Notes under the pieces: model-generated
What the model was told of the DNA's origin: nothing
The model's input: only the letters and a program-made list of their open reading frames with translations
Database searches by the model: none
Part shown: positions 21,313 to 32,206 of the stretch, in pieces
How positions within the stretch are numbered: the first letter of the stretch is position 1
Layout of the letters: every line of letters begins with the position of its first letter
Program-made: the position numbers and the translations under genes
Source: Homarus americanus
Taxonomy: Eukaryota; Arthropoda; Malacostraca; Decapoda; Nephropidae
Reading direction: 5' to 3'
DNA length: 64,000 nucleotides
Assembly (NCBI RefSeq): GCF_018991925.1
Contig: NW_024711973.1
Span: 292,001-356,000 of the forward strand

Positions 21313-22560
21313 TTTTGTATATATTTTTTTTTACGGGAATTAGCCCATCCGGGCACAGGTCAAACGACCCACAACGGAGCCTGGGGGCGAAAACAAAAAA
21401 AGAACGGAAAGAAATTGTAAATATAGAAAAAAAAAGGTTGTACTGTATTAATCTACACCACGAAGATGCCGGAAAACCAGCTTTTTAAAGTGAGACATTG
21501 TAAGAGCATGGAAACACAGAAGAAGGCAGAGCATTCCACAGTTTGGCTGTGTGAGGAAAGAAGGAGGTACTAAAACGGGTTATTCTCGTGTGACCGACAT
21601 CCACAGAGAAACGGTGGGCACCTCGGGCAAGACGTGTGTTGCGAACCCACGGCTTTGCCGGCGGTACACAGGATGCCAAGTCCACCGAACATTGCCCGTT
21701 AAAGTACCTGTAAAAGAGAGAGAGTGAAGCAACATAGCAGCGAAGAGAAAGGGGAGAGAGATTGTCGACTAAAGGAGGAGAGTTAATAAGACGAAATGCC
21801 TTAGATTCCACCCTATCTAATAGTTGGACAGAAGAAGAGCCACCCCAGATATGAGAGCAGTACACCAAGTTAGGACGAATGAATCCCTTATATACGTGGA
21901 GCAACTGCTCAGGAGTGAAGTAGCTGCGACATCTGTACAGCATTCCCAACTTTCGGGAGGCAGCTTTAGTTATACTAAGGATGTGTGATTTCCAGGACAT
22001 ATTGGAGGAAATGTTGAGGCCTAACATATTTATTTCAGAATTCGGGAGGATGATAGCGTCCTGAAATGTAATTGGTGGGAGATCGTCTAATTTACAAAGT
22101 GTAATTGGTAAATATTGAGTTTTATTACTATTGAATTTAACCAAGTTTGTACCTCCCCATTCAGAGATGCTTCACAGATCCGCGTTGATAAAAGTAATGA
22201 TATCAGTTCTAGAAACAGATCTAGTTTGAGAGTTAGGAGGAAGGGGAAAATGTGAGGAAGAGTGAAGAGTAGAATCATCAGCGTAAGAATGGATAGAATT
22301 AGTTGTAGTGTGAAGTAAATCATATATAAAAAGAAGGAAGAGAGTTGGTGAAAGAACAGAATCCTGTGGGACGCCACTATTGGTAGAGAAAGAGCGAGAA
22401 ATCGATCCCTCGACAACAACTGCCACGGATCGGTTCTCAAGGAAGCTAGAGATGAGAAAACAAAGTGGGGGAGAGAAACCAAAAGAGGGAAGTTTAGATA
22501 ACAAAGACTTGTGCCATACACTGTCAAATGCTTTGGAAATGTCGAGAGCCACGACAAAAG
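21313..22560 (-). mobile_element. Jockey-like LINE family E, 5'-truncated
   Basis: This minus-strand LINE starts inside the RT domain at 22560 and ends at 21313. Its 3' UTR complement reads ACGGGAATTAGCCCATCCG and is preceded by a T-run (A-rich tail on the minus strand). A second, much shorter 3' end of the same family lies at 29034. The flanks are CCTGCC-rich on both sides. Confidence 0.85.
21485..22557 (-). pseudogene. Reverse transcriptase of LINE family E
   Basis: The minus frame is open from 22557 to 22172 and, in the same phase, from 22144 to 21485, with one in-frame TGA at about 22172. Blocks are ALDISKAFDSVWHKSLLSKL (first catalytic Asp), NSGVPQDSVLSPTLFLLFIY (motif B, with PQD in place of PQG), HSYADDSTLHSSS (YADD catalytic box) and, beyond the stop, FNSNKTQYLP, GLNISSNMSWKSHI and HVYKGFIRPNLVYCSHIWGG. 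The style is that of Jockey-type elements. Only one nonsense change is seen, so it is younger than most copies here, but it lacks the endonuclease. Confidence 0.82.
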
Positions 22561-22561
22561 T

Positions 22562-22985
22562 TTCCCCTGCTCTCCCTGCCGTCCTGCCTGCCGCTCTCCC
22601 TACCTGCCTGCAGCTCTTCCTGCCTCCCCGTCGCTCTCTCTGCTTGCCTGCCGCTCTCCCTGCCAGCCTGCCTTTCTCCCTGCCTGCCTACCTGCCTGCC
22701 TACCTGCCTCTCTCCCTCCCTGCCTCCCTGCCCTTCTCCTTGCTTGCCTCCCTCTCTCCCTCCCTCCCTCCCTCCCTCCCTCCCTCCCTCCCTCCCTCCC
22801 CTCCCCTCCCTCCCTCCCTCCCTCTCCTTGTCTGCCTCCCTCCCTCCCTCCCTCCTTTGCTTCCTGCCTGCCTGCCTACCTGCCTGCCGGCCAGCCTGCC
22901 TCCCCCTCTTCCTGCCTTCCCCTCTTCCTGCCTCCCTCCATTCATCTCTGTCTCTCTATCACTCTCTGTTTTCTGCGAACCCCCT
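22562..22985. repeat. CCTGCC/CCTCC-rich tract, right part
   Basis: Irregular CTGCC and TCCC units include about 60 bp of perfect CCCT (22740-22800). Proline/leucine-rich open frames in all plus frames are artefacts of composition. Confidence 0.85.
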
Positions 22986-23018
22986 AGCTAAATAGCTCCT
23001 TGGGAATAAGGATTATTT

Positions 23019-23019
<1 letters not shown>

Positions 23020-23058
<39 letters not shown>
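23020..23058. repeat. (AC)n microsatellite
   Basis: About nineteen AC units. Confidence 0.95.
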
Positions 23059-23059
<1 letters not shown>

Positions 23060-23199
23060 CACTCTTACCGTTTTGCACTGTCACTGTGTTGAAATGCCCT
23101 GTAATATGACTTTCTCCCCACCTAGTCATTATATATCATATTTGTATCACTTATGTTACTTGTATATTATTTGTAAATCAACAAACCCAATCCCGAATT

Positions 23200-23295
23200 A
23201 TGCAACTGTATATTTTCAGCCTTCCGGCTGCCATGCTCTTTTAATGAACCGTTAATTATTATTATTTTTAATATTATTATTATTATTACAAACAC
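23200..23295 (+). mobile_element. LINE family F, 3' end only
   Basis: ATTTTCAGCCTTCCGGCTGCC, then TTAATGAACCGTTAATTATT and an (ATT)n tail, match the sequence at 60925-61003. The shared stem CAGCC/GGCTG, the A(A/G)TAAA-like hexamer region and the ATT tail look like a non-LTR 3' terminus. No coding part is visible, so the clade is unknown. Confidence 0.6.
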
Positions 23296-23308
23296 ACACA
23301 CACCATGC

Positions 23309-24072
23309 ACGCACGTGGACAAATGTAAAGTACTCAGTATAGGAGATGTAAACAGGGAAACCAGATACCAGATGAACAACGATGCCATAAAGAAATCCGA
23401 CTGCGAGAGAGATTTAGGAGTAATGATAAGTAGGAACCTTAAGCCAAGTAAACAATGTGTTTTTGCTCGTAACAAGGCTAATAAAGTACTTGGGTTCATA
23501 CAAAGGAGTGTTAGTTACAAGACTAGCGAGGTCATCCTAAAACTGTATCTTGCTCTTGTGAGACCACACCTGGATTACGCAGTTCAGTTCTGGTCACCGT
23601 ATTACAGAATGGATATAGAATCCTTGGAAAGAATTCAGAGGAGAATGACAAGACTAATCCCGGGCATTAGGAACCTTGAGCATAGAGACAGGTTAAAGCA
23701 TCTTAATTTGCACTCCATCGAGAGACGTAGAGCGAGGGGCGACCTGATAGAAGTGTATAAGTGGATGGCAGGGCTAAGCAAATGGGACATTACAAAGGTA
23801 CTCAAACTATCCAACCAGGAGCAAACTCGTAACAATGGTTTTAAATTAGACAAATTTAGATTTAGGCGTGAAATAGGTAAACACTGGTTTGGAAACAGAG
23901 TAGTGGATGAATGGAACAAGTTACCAAATATCATCATTAACTCGAATACGCTGAATAGCTTCAAACATAGGACGGATGCTTATATGAGCAATAGGGGTTG
24001 GGTGTAAACGGGACTGCCCAGTATGGGCCAATAGGCCCGCTGCAGTTTCCTCCATTCTTATGTTCTTATGTA
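23309..24072 (+). mobile_element. CR1-like LINE family B, best-preserved C-terminal copy
   Basis: This 5'-truncated copy begins near DKCKVLSIGDVN in the RT C-terminal part and ends with the hairpin GGGCCAATAGGCCC (about 24026-24039), TGCAG and TTCTTATGTTCTTATG. Its 3' tail meets the 3' tail of the minus-strand LINE C with no spacer at 24072/24073. Confidence 0.9.
23315..24007 (+). pseudogene. ORF2 C-terminal third, LINE family B
   Basis: One uninterrupted frame of 230 codons carries the whole region after the RT palm. The blocks are TRYQMNNDAIKKSDCERDLG, NKANKVLGFIQRSVSYKTSE, LALVRPHLDYAVQFWSPYYR, IQRRMTRLIPGIRN, RRARGDLIEVYKWMAGLSKW and NRVVDEWNKLPNIIINSN, ending MSNRGWV. The absence of stops makes it one of the youngest insertions here. 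It is still a fragment without endonuclease or catalytic palm. Confidence 0.85.
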
Positions 24073-24149
24073 CTACTCTGCTGTCACTCGGAATCGAGTA
24101 TGACGATCATCCAGCTATGATACAATGATATGAGTTATTAAGGATTTCA

Positions 24150-24226
24150 CCTAGGTTGGTGAGTTCTGAAGTGACTAAAGAGGCCGATACCTGACCGGAA
24201 GGGTCGATCACAGATGTTGCACATGT
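24150..24226 (-). other. C2H2 zinc finger at the C-terminus of LINE C copy 1
   Basis: The minus-strand translation reads MCNICDRPFRSGIGLFSH then FRTHQPR and a stop. The Cys-X2-Cys-X12-His-X3-His spacing is that of a classic C2H2 finger and all four ligands are present. Copies at 44950 and 58796 have lost ligands. The finger probably binds nucleic acid during target-primed reverse transcription; this is inference. Confidence 0.7.
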
Positions 24227-24249
24227 GGGGGGCTGCATCTAGTGCGGGA

Positions 24250-25945
24250 TGGACGGCGGCAGCTCTTTCCGGCATTGATGCTTGTCTACATCGTTATGCA
24301 GTTGGGCTAACTCGAAAGTGTTGACAACTTCTTGTATGGTGCTCCTCCAAGCATTAAGGTGTGGAGTAATCGTCTCCTAGGTGAGGGGGTCGATTTGGCA
24401 CTTTTTCAGGTTCGTCTTAAGACTATCCTTATACTTCTTCTGTTGCCCACCAGCGTTACGTTTACTCTTCTTTAGGTGACTGTAAAGTAGCTGCTTTGGC
24501 AGTCTACTGTCGACCATGCGGGTAACATTGACAGTCCTGCGTAGTTTTTCATGGATAATGGTAGCCTCGATGCTTTTGCAGTTGGTGTCAGCAAGAATAC
24601 TAGCATTTGTTCTCCTGTCTTCCCAGCGAACTCTGAGGATGGAACGTAGACTACGTTGGTGAAAGTTTCAAGGGCCTTAATGTGCCTCCTGTATGTGACC
24701 CATGTCTCGCTGCAATATCGCAGGATGGGAAGGACCACTGCTCAATGTACGTGTAACTTTGTAGATAATTTCAGCTCCCTACAGCTGAAAACATGGTCTC
24801 GGAGTCTGCCAAAGGCTTGAGATGTACATCTGATCCGAAGCTGAATCTCTTTATCGATCTCCGCGGTGGTGGACAGGTGGGAGCCGAGATACCGAAAGTG
24901 GGTAACATTAGTGAGGGTAGTACCGTTAAGTTGGATGGATGGTGGAGGTGTGGCTGAACCAGGGGCAGGCTGATAGAGAATCTGAGTCTTACGTACATTC
25001 ACCTCAAGGCCGAAGTGTGCATACGCATCTGTGTAGGTGTTCAGGATCTCCTGCAGGTCGCTTTCAGTGCGCGCGACAAGGGTGAGGTCGTCTGCATACT
25101 GAAACTCAATCGTGGAAGCTGCCGACACCTTTGTTCCTGCCTGAAGTCGTCTTATGTTGAAAAGACCCTTCATCCGGTACCCGATGTAAACCTCGCCGGA
25201 TAAATTTGTATGGCATGAGAAAGGAAGGCAGCCAAAAAATGGAAAAGAGAGTTGGTGCCAGTACACACCCTTGTTTAACTCCTGTTTGGATGGAGAAGAA
25301 ATGAGACTGGGTGCCATTGTGCAAGACACTGCCGTTCATACCATCGTGTGGCAATGAATTTCGGTGGGCAGCCAAAATGGTTTAGGGTCCACCAGAGGTT
25401 TCCCTATTAACCAAGACGAAGGCCTTGGTTAGGTCGATGAAAGCCATGTACAGATCACGACGCTGTTCTCTGCACTTTTCCTGTACCTGACCGGCAGCAA
25501 AAATCATGTCAGTGGTGCCACGTGGTGGTCTAAAGCCACATTGAGATTCTGGGAGGAAGTTTTCTGCCTCAGGAAGAAGTCTGTTTCGGAAGACTCGGGC
25601 GATAATCTTGCCAGATACGGACAGCCTCGAAATTTCGCGGTAGTTGCCACACTATGACTGGTCTCCCTTGTTCTTATACAGTAAATATTGACGATGGAGG
25701 CGTCTTTAAGAGCTTGGGGGATTTTTTCTTTTTCCCATATATTCTCCAGGAGAGAGTGGAGACTGCTGGTAAGCAGAGGTCCTCCTGCTTTATACACCTC
25801 GGCTGGGATTCCATCAGGCCCTGAGGCTTTGTTATTATTCATCTGTTTGATGGCAGTAGCTACCTCATCCAGGGATGGAGGATAGCTGAGGTGGTTCATC
25901 TCTGGATGCTGAGGGACCTGCTGGGTAGTCAGGACATCCATATCG
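24250..25945 (-). pseudogene. Reverse transcriptase of LINE family C copy 1
   Basis: The minus frames, in order and broken by frameshifts, are 25941-25504 (LSYPPSLDEVATAIKQMNNN, KASGPDGIPAEVYKAGG, the RT N-terminus), 25375-25106 (VKQGCVLAPTLFSIF, motif B), 25329-24742 (IEFQYADDLTLVARTESDL with the YADD box, then THFRYLGSHLSTTAEIDKEI and [12 protein letters not shown]) and 24738-24472 (PILRYCSETWVTYRRHIKAL). The catalytic YADD is intact. The region around the first catalytic Asp (about 25440) is damaged. Confidence 0.82.
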
Positions 25946-26339
25946 GTATTTCGGTTGAGCAGTGAATGGTAGTGCTGTTTCCAGCGCTGAAGGAGGCTTT
26001 CATCGTGTTTAGTTATGGAGTTACCGTTGGATGAGCGGAGGCCACGAGAGATTGGCCCATAAAATTGAAAAAATCGCGCATAATTTGCTGATCTGCAAAT
26101 TTTTGTGTTTCACATGCTTTCTTTTTAAAGCAGTCGTTCTTGAGAAATTCCCGCTTGGTTGCCGCTTTTTTCTTGCGGAAGGTATCAGTTTTGGTCCGAA
26201 CCTGAGGGTTGTTCTGCCAGTCAGTTAAAGCAGCACATTTATCATCGACTAGTACATTGATTGCCAGATCATCTTCATCAAACCAGTCCTGTTGTATTCG
26301 TTCGATCTTGCTGAGGGTCTCTCTGCAGGTTTTTGTTAT

Positions 26340-27140
26340 GTCAGTGTCGAGAATATCCCATCCGGCACGGGGGATTTGGGTTGTTTGTTGTTGGGTTGCT
26401 TATCAGCCCATGTTCGAGCTGCTCTCTAAAAGCATGTGCTAACGCTGGGTCCTCCAGACGCTTAGTGTTAAAACCTCTGCTGGAGGCTTGCTGCCTTCGT
26501 CGTTTTGAGCCGATGATCAGTGTCGCAGTGGTCTGAGCCACACATGGCACTGGTGTTGAGGACATCTCGGCGATTTCTTTCTCTGACAATGATGTAGTCA
26601 ATGAGATGCCAGTGTTTGGATCGTGGGTGTTGCCACGAGCCCTTCAAGTTGTCGGTCTGCCTAAGCAAGGTATTGGTGATAGTGAGGTTGTGTGTAGCAC
26701 ACTTGCAGAGAGGGAGTAGGCCGTTGGGATTACTCTTGCCTAGTCCATTTCTCCCTATGGTTCCCTGCCAATGTCAGCATCTTTGCCAACTCTGGCATTG
26801 AAGTCACCAAGGAGCACAACCTTATCTTCTCTGGGGATAGAAGCTAGCACTCTGTCGGGGTCGGCGTAAAAGGCCTCCTTGTTGTCATCCTCTGCATCCT
26901 GTGTTGGGGCGTATGAACTGATGAAAAAGGCATGAGGTGAGTGATTCAGTGGGACTCGGAGCGTCATGAGGCGCTCGTTGATCCCAATAGGCATTTCAGT
27001 TAGCGTGTGTAGGATGCGCTGGCGGATGGCAAAGCAACTCTATAAATGTGGTTTCTCTCCGCAGCAGGCTTACCCTTCCAGAAGAAGGTATAGCCAGACG
27101 CCCGTTCTGTGAGTTGACCCTCTTCTGGGAGCCAGGGCTC
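26340..27140 (-). pseudogene. AP-type endonuclease of LINE family C copy 1
   Basis: The minus frame 26994-26755 reads MPIGINERLMTLRVPLNHSP, FFISSYAPTQDAED and KVVLLGDFNARVGKDADIG. SxYAPT and GDFNARVG are hallmark blocks of the apurinic endonuclease fold. Further down, HPRSKHWHLIDYIIVRERNR (26668-26468 frame) and GSDHCDTDHRL complete the domain, the last with the catalytic SDH/DH block. Frameshifts separate the pieces. Confidence 0.82.
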
Positions 27141-28075
27141 ACCCCATGTTGAGTGAGCAGAGTGGCACCTCGAAAGGGCTGTTCAGTAGCACAGACAGTA
27201 CCGGATTGCACTGCTGCCTAGATCCCAGTGCATTAACGACCATCTTATCTCTGCCGCCCATGTGCAGAGTTGTGACTAGAGACTCCCGGCAGTCATCACT
27301 GCCTATCTCCGTCGCCACTCGTACGTCGCCATTGGTCTTTTGGGGGAATAATGGGGGTTTGATGATGATGAGAGGAATATGATGAGCTGGATGATGGCTG
27401 CGCATGAGTTGATTGATTTATGTGGTGAGGCAGGAGCGCAGGCTGCAACCACACATCTTGGCTCTCCCTTTTTCTGATGCAGTGGTGCAGTGTTGCAACA
27501 AATGGGTAGAGGGAGAGTTGCAATGGACTGCCGATAGCCCAGTTTGTTGGATTTCGCTTTAGTAGTGTGTCTGTCAGTCTTTGTCTTGATCCGCCGGTGT
27601 AGTCGTTGGGTTCCCATGGTGGTCACCTCTTCCGCCTATACTGCCGTTGGGGTCTTGTTGGATCTCTGTAAGCATGTCTGCCTGATGCAGGGCTCCACCG
27701 CGGATTTTTCGTTCGGGGTTTACTACCGTAGCCTTATACCTACCAAAGTTAATCCGCAAGGCAGCGGGACCATGGTTGTGGAACCAGAATGAATCCACAT
27801 GCCAGTGGGCCTATGCGCCGTTTCCCTGTGCCCACTTCTATTCCGAGATCCCCTGCTGGTCTTGCCTGGGCCCACGAGGCAACCAGTTACCGTGTGTTGC
27901 CACGAGGAGGCACAGCAGGAATCTTGATGGTGAAGAGGCTGTGTACTGACAGGGGAAGACTTATGCAAGTTGGTTCCCTGTTCGTCATGGTAGCTGAAGG
28001 CGAGAGGGAGCAAGCAGTGCTTGGACCTTAGCACTAACATAATGCTGCCACACTAGACGCATTTCACCACCCTTT
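27140..28075 (-). other. 5' region of LINE family C copy 1
   Basis: This matches the first kilobase of the plus-strand copy at 41024-42010. Several short frames on both strands are open, but none shows a known ORF1 motif such as a coiled coil or a CCHC knuckle. It may be a long 5' UTR or a decayed ORF1. Confidence 0.55.
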
Positions 28076-29033
28076 GTGTCAACACACAAACACACACACT
28101 CACTCACTTTTTTCCTTAACTTCGTATGCTAATGAGGGAGATTTTACCCTGTTTTAGGTATAATTTTTCCAGAAAGGTTTATGAGGGAGTGGAAATTCAT
28201 TAATTTCTGCAAGATTTACTAGACTGTTTCTGGTTTACTTAATAATTCATGTAATTATTTTTTGGATGACGGGATGATTCAGCTTTAAATTGTAATTCTT
28301 TATATTTATGTTTATATTTTAAGTCTCTTTCTTCGTTGACTTACCTCTTAATGATTACTGTTTTATCTACCTGTGTGTATAATTGTATACAGTATATTAT
28401 TGTCATCTTCTTGTTATATCATGTGTATATTATTATCTCCAAGCACACACACACACACACACACACACATAGTAATTCCTTTTATCTTTATGCGTTGTTT
28501 AATTTTCCGGTTCCTAAAAGCACAGGTTTAAAAGTTAGAATGTTCGTAATAATTTTTTTTTTAATTATTTTCATATGATATGCAACAAAACGCTCGAGGT
28601 ACAGTATTTCCTGTTTGAAGGTGATGGCTCATTCGATTCTCGTGGAAGCTTTTAGTACAGGTGTTGAAGTGCGCATGCGTCGTGATGAAGTTTGGTATTT
28701 ATTTAATTCTCAAAGTAAGCTTAGTTTTCACTTATTTAAACTTTATTGCTGAATTATTATTATTTATTTGGCTGCTTTAATGTTTACTCATCACTTATTT
28801 TGTAATAATAAGTTCAATTTTATTTTCTTAGTTACTTTGTTTACTAGTGTGTTGCTGTCCGGAAATCGATCGTTAAAAGAGAAAACAATCTTTCTTTACC
28901 TAACCTTTTAAGACAAGCTCACGATTTAGATACTCTGAGACGTCTTACCGTTTGAGACAGACTTAAGTTAGTCATTCTGAAGACATGCCTGTTTGTCTTG
29001 TTTATATTGTTTACGTCACTTAGCATGTTTATA
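28076..29033. other. AT-rich DNA, no gene seen
   Basis: An AC-rich run (28078-28107) flanks the LINE C 5' end, and a (AC)n microsatellite lies at 28443-28470. Nothing else is recognised. Confidence 0.55.
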
Positions 29034-29131
29034 ATTTTTTTTTATGGGATTAGCCCACCAGAGCACAAGGTTAATGACCCACATCAGGGCAAGGGGGGGG
29101 GGCGAAAATATAATAATAATAATAATAATAT
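29034..29131 (-). mobile_element. LINE family E, very short 3' end, then (AAT)n
   Basis: About 75 bp match the 3' UTR of the LINE at 21313. The T-run, ATGGGATTAGCCCACCAGAG, ATGACCCACATCAGGGC and GGGGCGAAAA correspond in order. An (AAT)n run follows at 29110-29131. Confidence 0.75.
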
Positions 29132-29364
29132 GCTTCCAATATCTTCCCAGGAGGTAGTACCCCCTGCTTGTCAGCTGTCTATTAATTGATTATTTTATTC
29201 ATCTTGTTTACTTCGTTTATCTTTTGTGTCATGTTTACCTCATACATCTTGTTTACCATGGTTTCTTTATTTATTTTTTTTATCGTATTATTATTGTTTA
29301 CCTCGTTTATCTCATTTACCTATGTTCAATTAAACAACCTAGCGACCTCTCGGACACACCATCA

Positions 29365-29620
29365 CAACGTTACCCCAAAGACCTCACCAAAGACCTCCCC
29401 AAAGACCTCCCCAAAGACCTCACCAAAGACCTCCCCAAAGACCTCCCCAAAGACCTCACCAAAGACCTCACCAAAGACCTCCCCAAAGACCTCAAAGACC
29501 TCCCAAAGACCTCACCAAAGACCTCCCCAAAGACCTCCCCAAAGACCTCACCAAAGACCTCCCCAAGGACCTCCCCAAAGACCTCACCAAAGACCTCACC
29601 AAAGACCTCCCCAAAGACTA
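29365..29620. repeat. 12-bp minisatellite
   Basis: About 20 copies of AAAGACCTCMCC (M is A or C) with one short unit near 29490. Frames on both strands (KTSP, and GEVF) read through it for want of stops. Confidence 0.95.
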
Positions 29621-31333
29621 ATTCACTCAATCTTATTACCTAAAAACTACAACAGATAGTAACATCAATTAAATCATCCCAGATAAGAAATATTATTTAT
29701 TTTGAAGACCTCATCAGATGACTGCATTATCAGAACAGACATTTGTTTTACGGTCAAACCGAAGTTATTATCAGAACAGAGAAGCCATAGTAGTCTATTG
29801 AATAAGTTGGTCACTGAATTGAAAACAAAGGAGCAGTAGGCGGTGGTCATGTTCAGATATATTTTTTTATTCAATAATGATTTTCAAAGGATTTAACACA
29901 ACAGAACGTATTCGACCTTTTTCGTTTTTCGTTCACTTGATATATTTTTTTAGGTATCGCTGTTTTTTATTTGTTTATTGGTGTTATTGATTTATTCTTG
30001 AGTTATATTATTAATCAACCCGGACGCGCGCACGCACTCACATACAGACATTCACGCGCGTGCACGAACACGCACACACACACGTACGTACATACGTATA
30101 TATTCATATGTGTGTGTGTGTGTGTGTGTATGTAGAAGTTGTGTTCACCGATCATATAAATATGAGAACTAATATATTAGAACATTTGCAACCGTTGAAG
30201 TTAATAACCTTCCAACAGTGATATAAAATGGTAAATCCCCAAGAATTTCGGTTCCGGAGTTAATAGCAACTTTCAACAAGGTCGAGCTCTTTAAACTTGT
30301 GAAGGAGTCGTCTTGGGAGGTGTGACCCTTGTAGGTACCTGACTGGCATCTCCCGTTATATACGTTTGTCCTGGAAGAAAGTATAATGAACTTGTTAAGA
30401 GAATGAGTCCCTCTAGAAATCGTCTGTGTGTCTGTCTTAGTGTGTGTATGTGAACTCTATTCTTCCCTTGAGGTCAAGAATTCCAAATCCAGGTCTTCGT
30501 GTCAAAGGTCAAGGTCACGGCTGAAGGTGATAAGGAAAAAAAATCAGCATAACTTACCGCGAAAATCTTGTTTAATTTTTCCCCACTTTTAACTTCGCCA
30601 AATTACGGATCCTCTCTTTCGGTGAACGAGCCGCCTGTAATTACCAGCACTTGGGAGCCTTTCACTTGAGGCTAAATCACAAACCACACATTTTTATTAC
30701 CCATTTTACCCAGGTTATTTCATACACGAGTTCATTCACGTACACACCGTCACGACTGTTGTGCAAGAAGATTTTCATCAGCTTTACGCCAACTTCTTTG
30801 TGCTGAGGTTCGTAACATCTTGAACTTCCTTAAGTATACAGTATACGGCTAATTGCTAGATGATGAACCGGGTGAGAGGTCAATTTCCTAGAAGATGGTA
30901 AGGTTCAGAGGCCATTTCTTGACGTTAGATGAGGGAAGTATTGGTCATTAAGGCTATAAGATGTGGAGATGGTTTCTTGTTATTTTATATTATGAACGGA
31001 ATTCGTTATCTCCGTCTATGGTGATAGAGAGAGGCGCCTGGAGAGAAAAATAAAATAAAATGTTTTGCCTTCTAATAACGTTTATACAAGACTCGAGGAA
31101 CAACCAGACTTCAGAAAATGAATTCTAGAAAGATTCAGTCTCATTACGTTATGAATACAACATGCTGGAGCCCAGGGGAAGAGTTGTCGGGGAGGAGGAG
31201 GAAGAGGACAAAAAATATAATCACCATGAGCTGTACCTGAAATATATTTTGGGATTTAGGAAAACACTGTCTTGAAAATGCCAACCACAATATATATATG
31301 CAAGTAAATCACTGTAGGTGCGCGTGATCTAGG
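29621..31333. other. AT-rich DNA, no gene seen
   Basis: CA/CGCA-rich and TG-rich stretches at 30025-30135 can fold back on each other. No element terminus, RNA gene or credible coding frame is seen. Confidence 0.5.
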
Positions 31334-31390
31334 TATATGCTGATAACCACACTTCGTGTTTTCTTCTTTCCTTGTGGTTATCAGCATATA
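31334..31390. repeat. PLE family 2 terminal fragment with perfect 18-bp inverted repeat
   Basis: TATATGCTGATAACCACA (31334-31351) and its exact complement (31373-31390) enclose CTTCGTGTTTTC. The right side matches the 3' end of the PLE at 8485-8512. It is a solo terminus directly beside PLE family 1. Confidence 0.8.
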
Positions 31391-31490
31391 TACATATATA
31401 TTTCATGTAGATCCACAATGGAAACGTGGAAAAGATAAATCTTGATAAAAATCACACAGGGAAAAGGGGAACAATGGGAGAACCTTCCTT

Positions 31491-31519
31491 AGCTTTCGTC
31501 TTTATTCAAGACATCTGCA
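31491..31519 (-). ncRNA. Hammerhead-like core, PLE family 1 3' end (mutated)
   Basis: The minus strand reads CTGCAGA, U, stem GUC/GAC, GAAAG. Compared with 7543 and 33322, the conserved A of the core is changed to C, which would be expected to abolish cleavage. Confidence 0.35.
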
Positions 31520-31734
31520 GAGGCAACTGAATTACAAAGACTGAGAGAGAGCTTATGTACACAGGGTGACCTTACAAAACATGAGATCAGGTAAAAAACA
31601 TGACATCCACTAATCCATACATCAACCAAACACAGCAAACATAAGAAAATCTCATAAGAACGGACGACATAGCTAGTCATGTCAAGTCAGGTAAAAAATA
31701 TGTGACCCACTAATCATCTATCCTACATCTACCT

Positions 31735-32120
31735 CAAATGCTTTCAAAGCATTTTTAACCTTGGGCCACTGATAAATAAATTTGTATAACATATCAGTTT
31801 TGTACTGACCATCACTAAGGTTTATAGAATTCAATTCTCTAATCAAACTTGCTTCAACCAGAAGTCTTTCTGTAACACATGATGATTTACACACTTCTAA
31901 ACTGTTTTCCTAATCCATGGGATGATTATTGTTCCTTATATGAACGAACAGTGCACTGCTTTCAGATGCTGTTCTAATATTGTACTTGTGCTGTTTAATT
32001 CTGAGTTGCAATGCTTTCCCAGTCTGACCTACATAATTTCCATTACAGTAGCTACATGAAATGCAGTAAACACTTCCATTTACATTCAAGGTTGAGCTGT
32101 TCTTAAATAATATATTAGTA
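31735..32120 (-). pseudogene. GIY-YIG endonuclease of PLE family 1 (main copy)
   Basis: The minus strand carries the same blocks as 6987-7385: a Cys-rich start with SYCNGNYVGQTGKAL, LRIKQHKYNIRT, and TERLLVEASLIREL with the catalytic Glu. A TAG stop follows HPMD at about 31917. It lies directly downstream of the RT in the same strand order expected for a single RT-endonuclease protein. Confidence 0.8.
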
Positions 32121-32206
32121 ACAGTTGAGTAATACTTAAAAACAACATTAATGTTGAATAATTTAAAGGATTGAACTAACGGAACAAATTCATTGAGATA
32201 ATGTAG

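Larger units (their letters stand above)
24073..28075 (-). mobile_element. Non-LTR retrotransposon family C, nearly full length, copy 1
   Basis: A 4.0-kb minus-strand LINE. From 28075 down it has a 5' UTR, about 1 kb with broken frames, an AP-type endonuclease, an RT and a C-terminal zinc finger, and it ends in a (TACTAC) tail. The 5' terminus (complement of GGGTGGTGAAATGCGTCT) is shared with 41026 and 63908. Frameshifts and stops occur throughout. The clade is not assigned with confidence: the AP endonuclease, the RT style (FGCPPKF and VKQGCVLAPTLFS in related copies) and the C2H2 finger place it among APE-bearing LINEs. Confidence 0.88.

Noticed and set aside
29186..29659. KTSP-repeat protein frame
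   Set aside because: It is a 12-bp minisatellite translation. The part before the repeat is AT-rich DNA without protein character.
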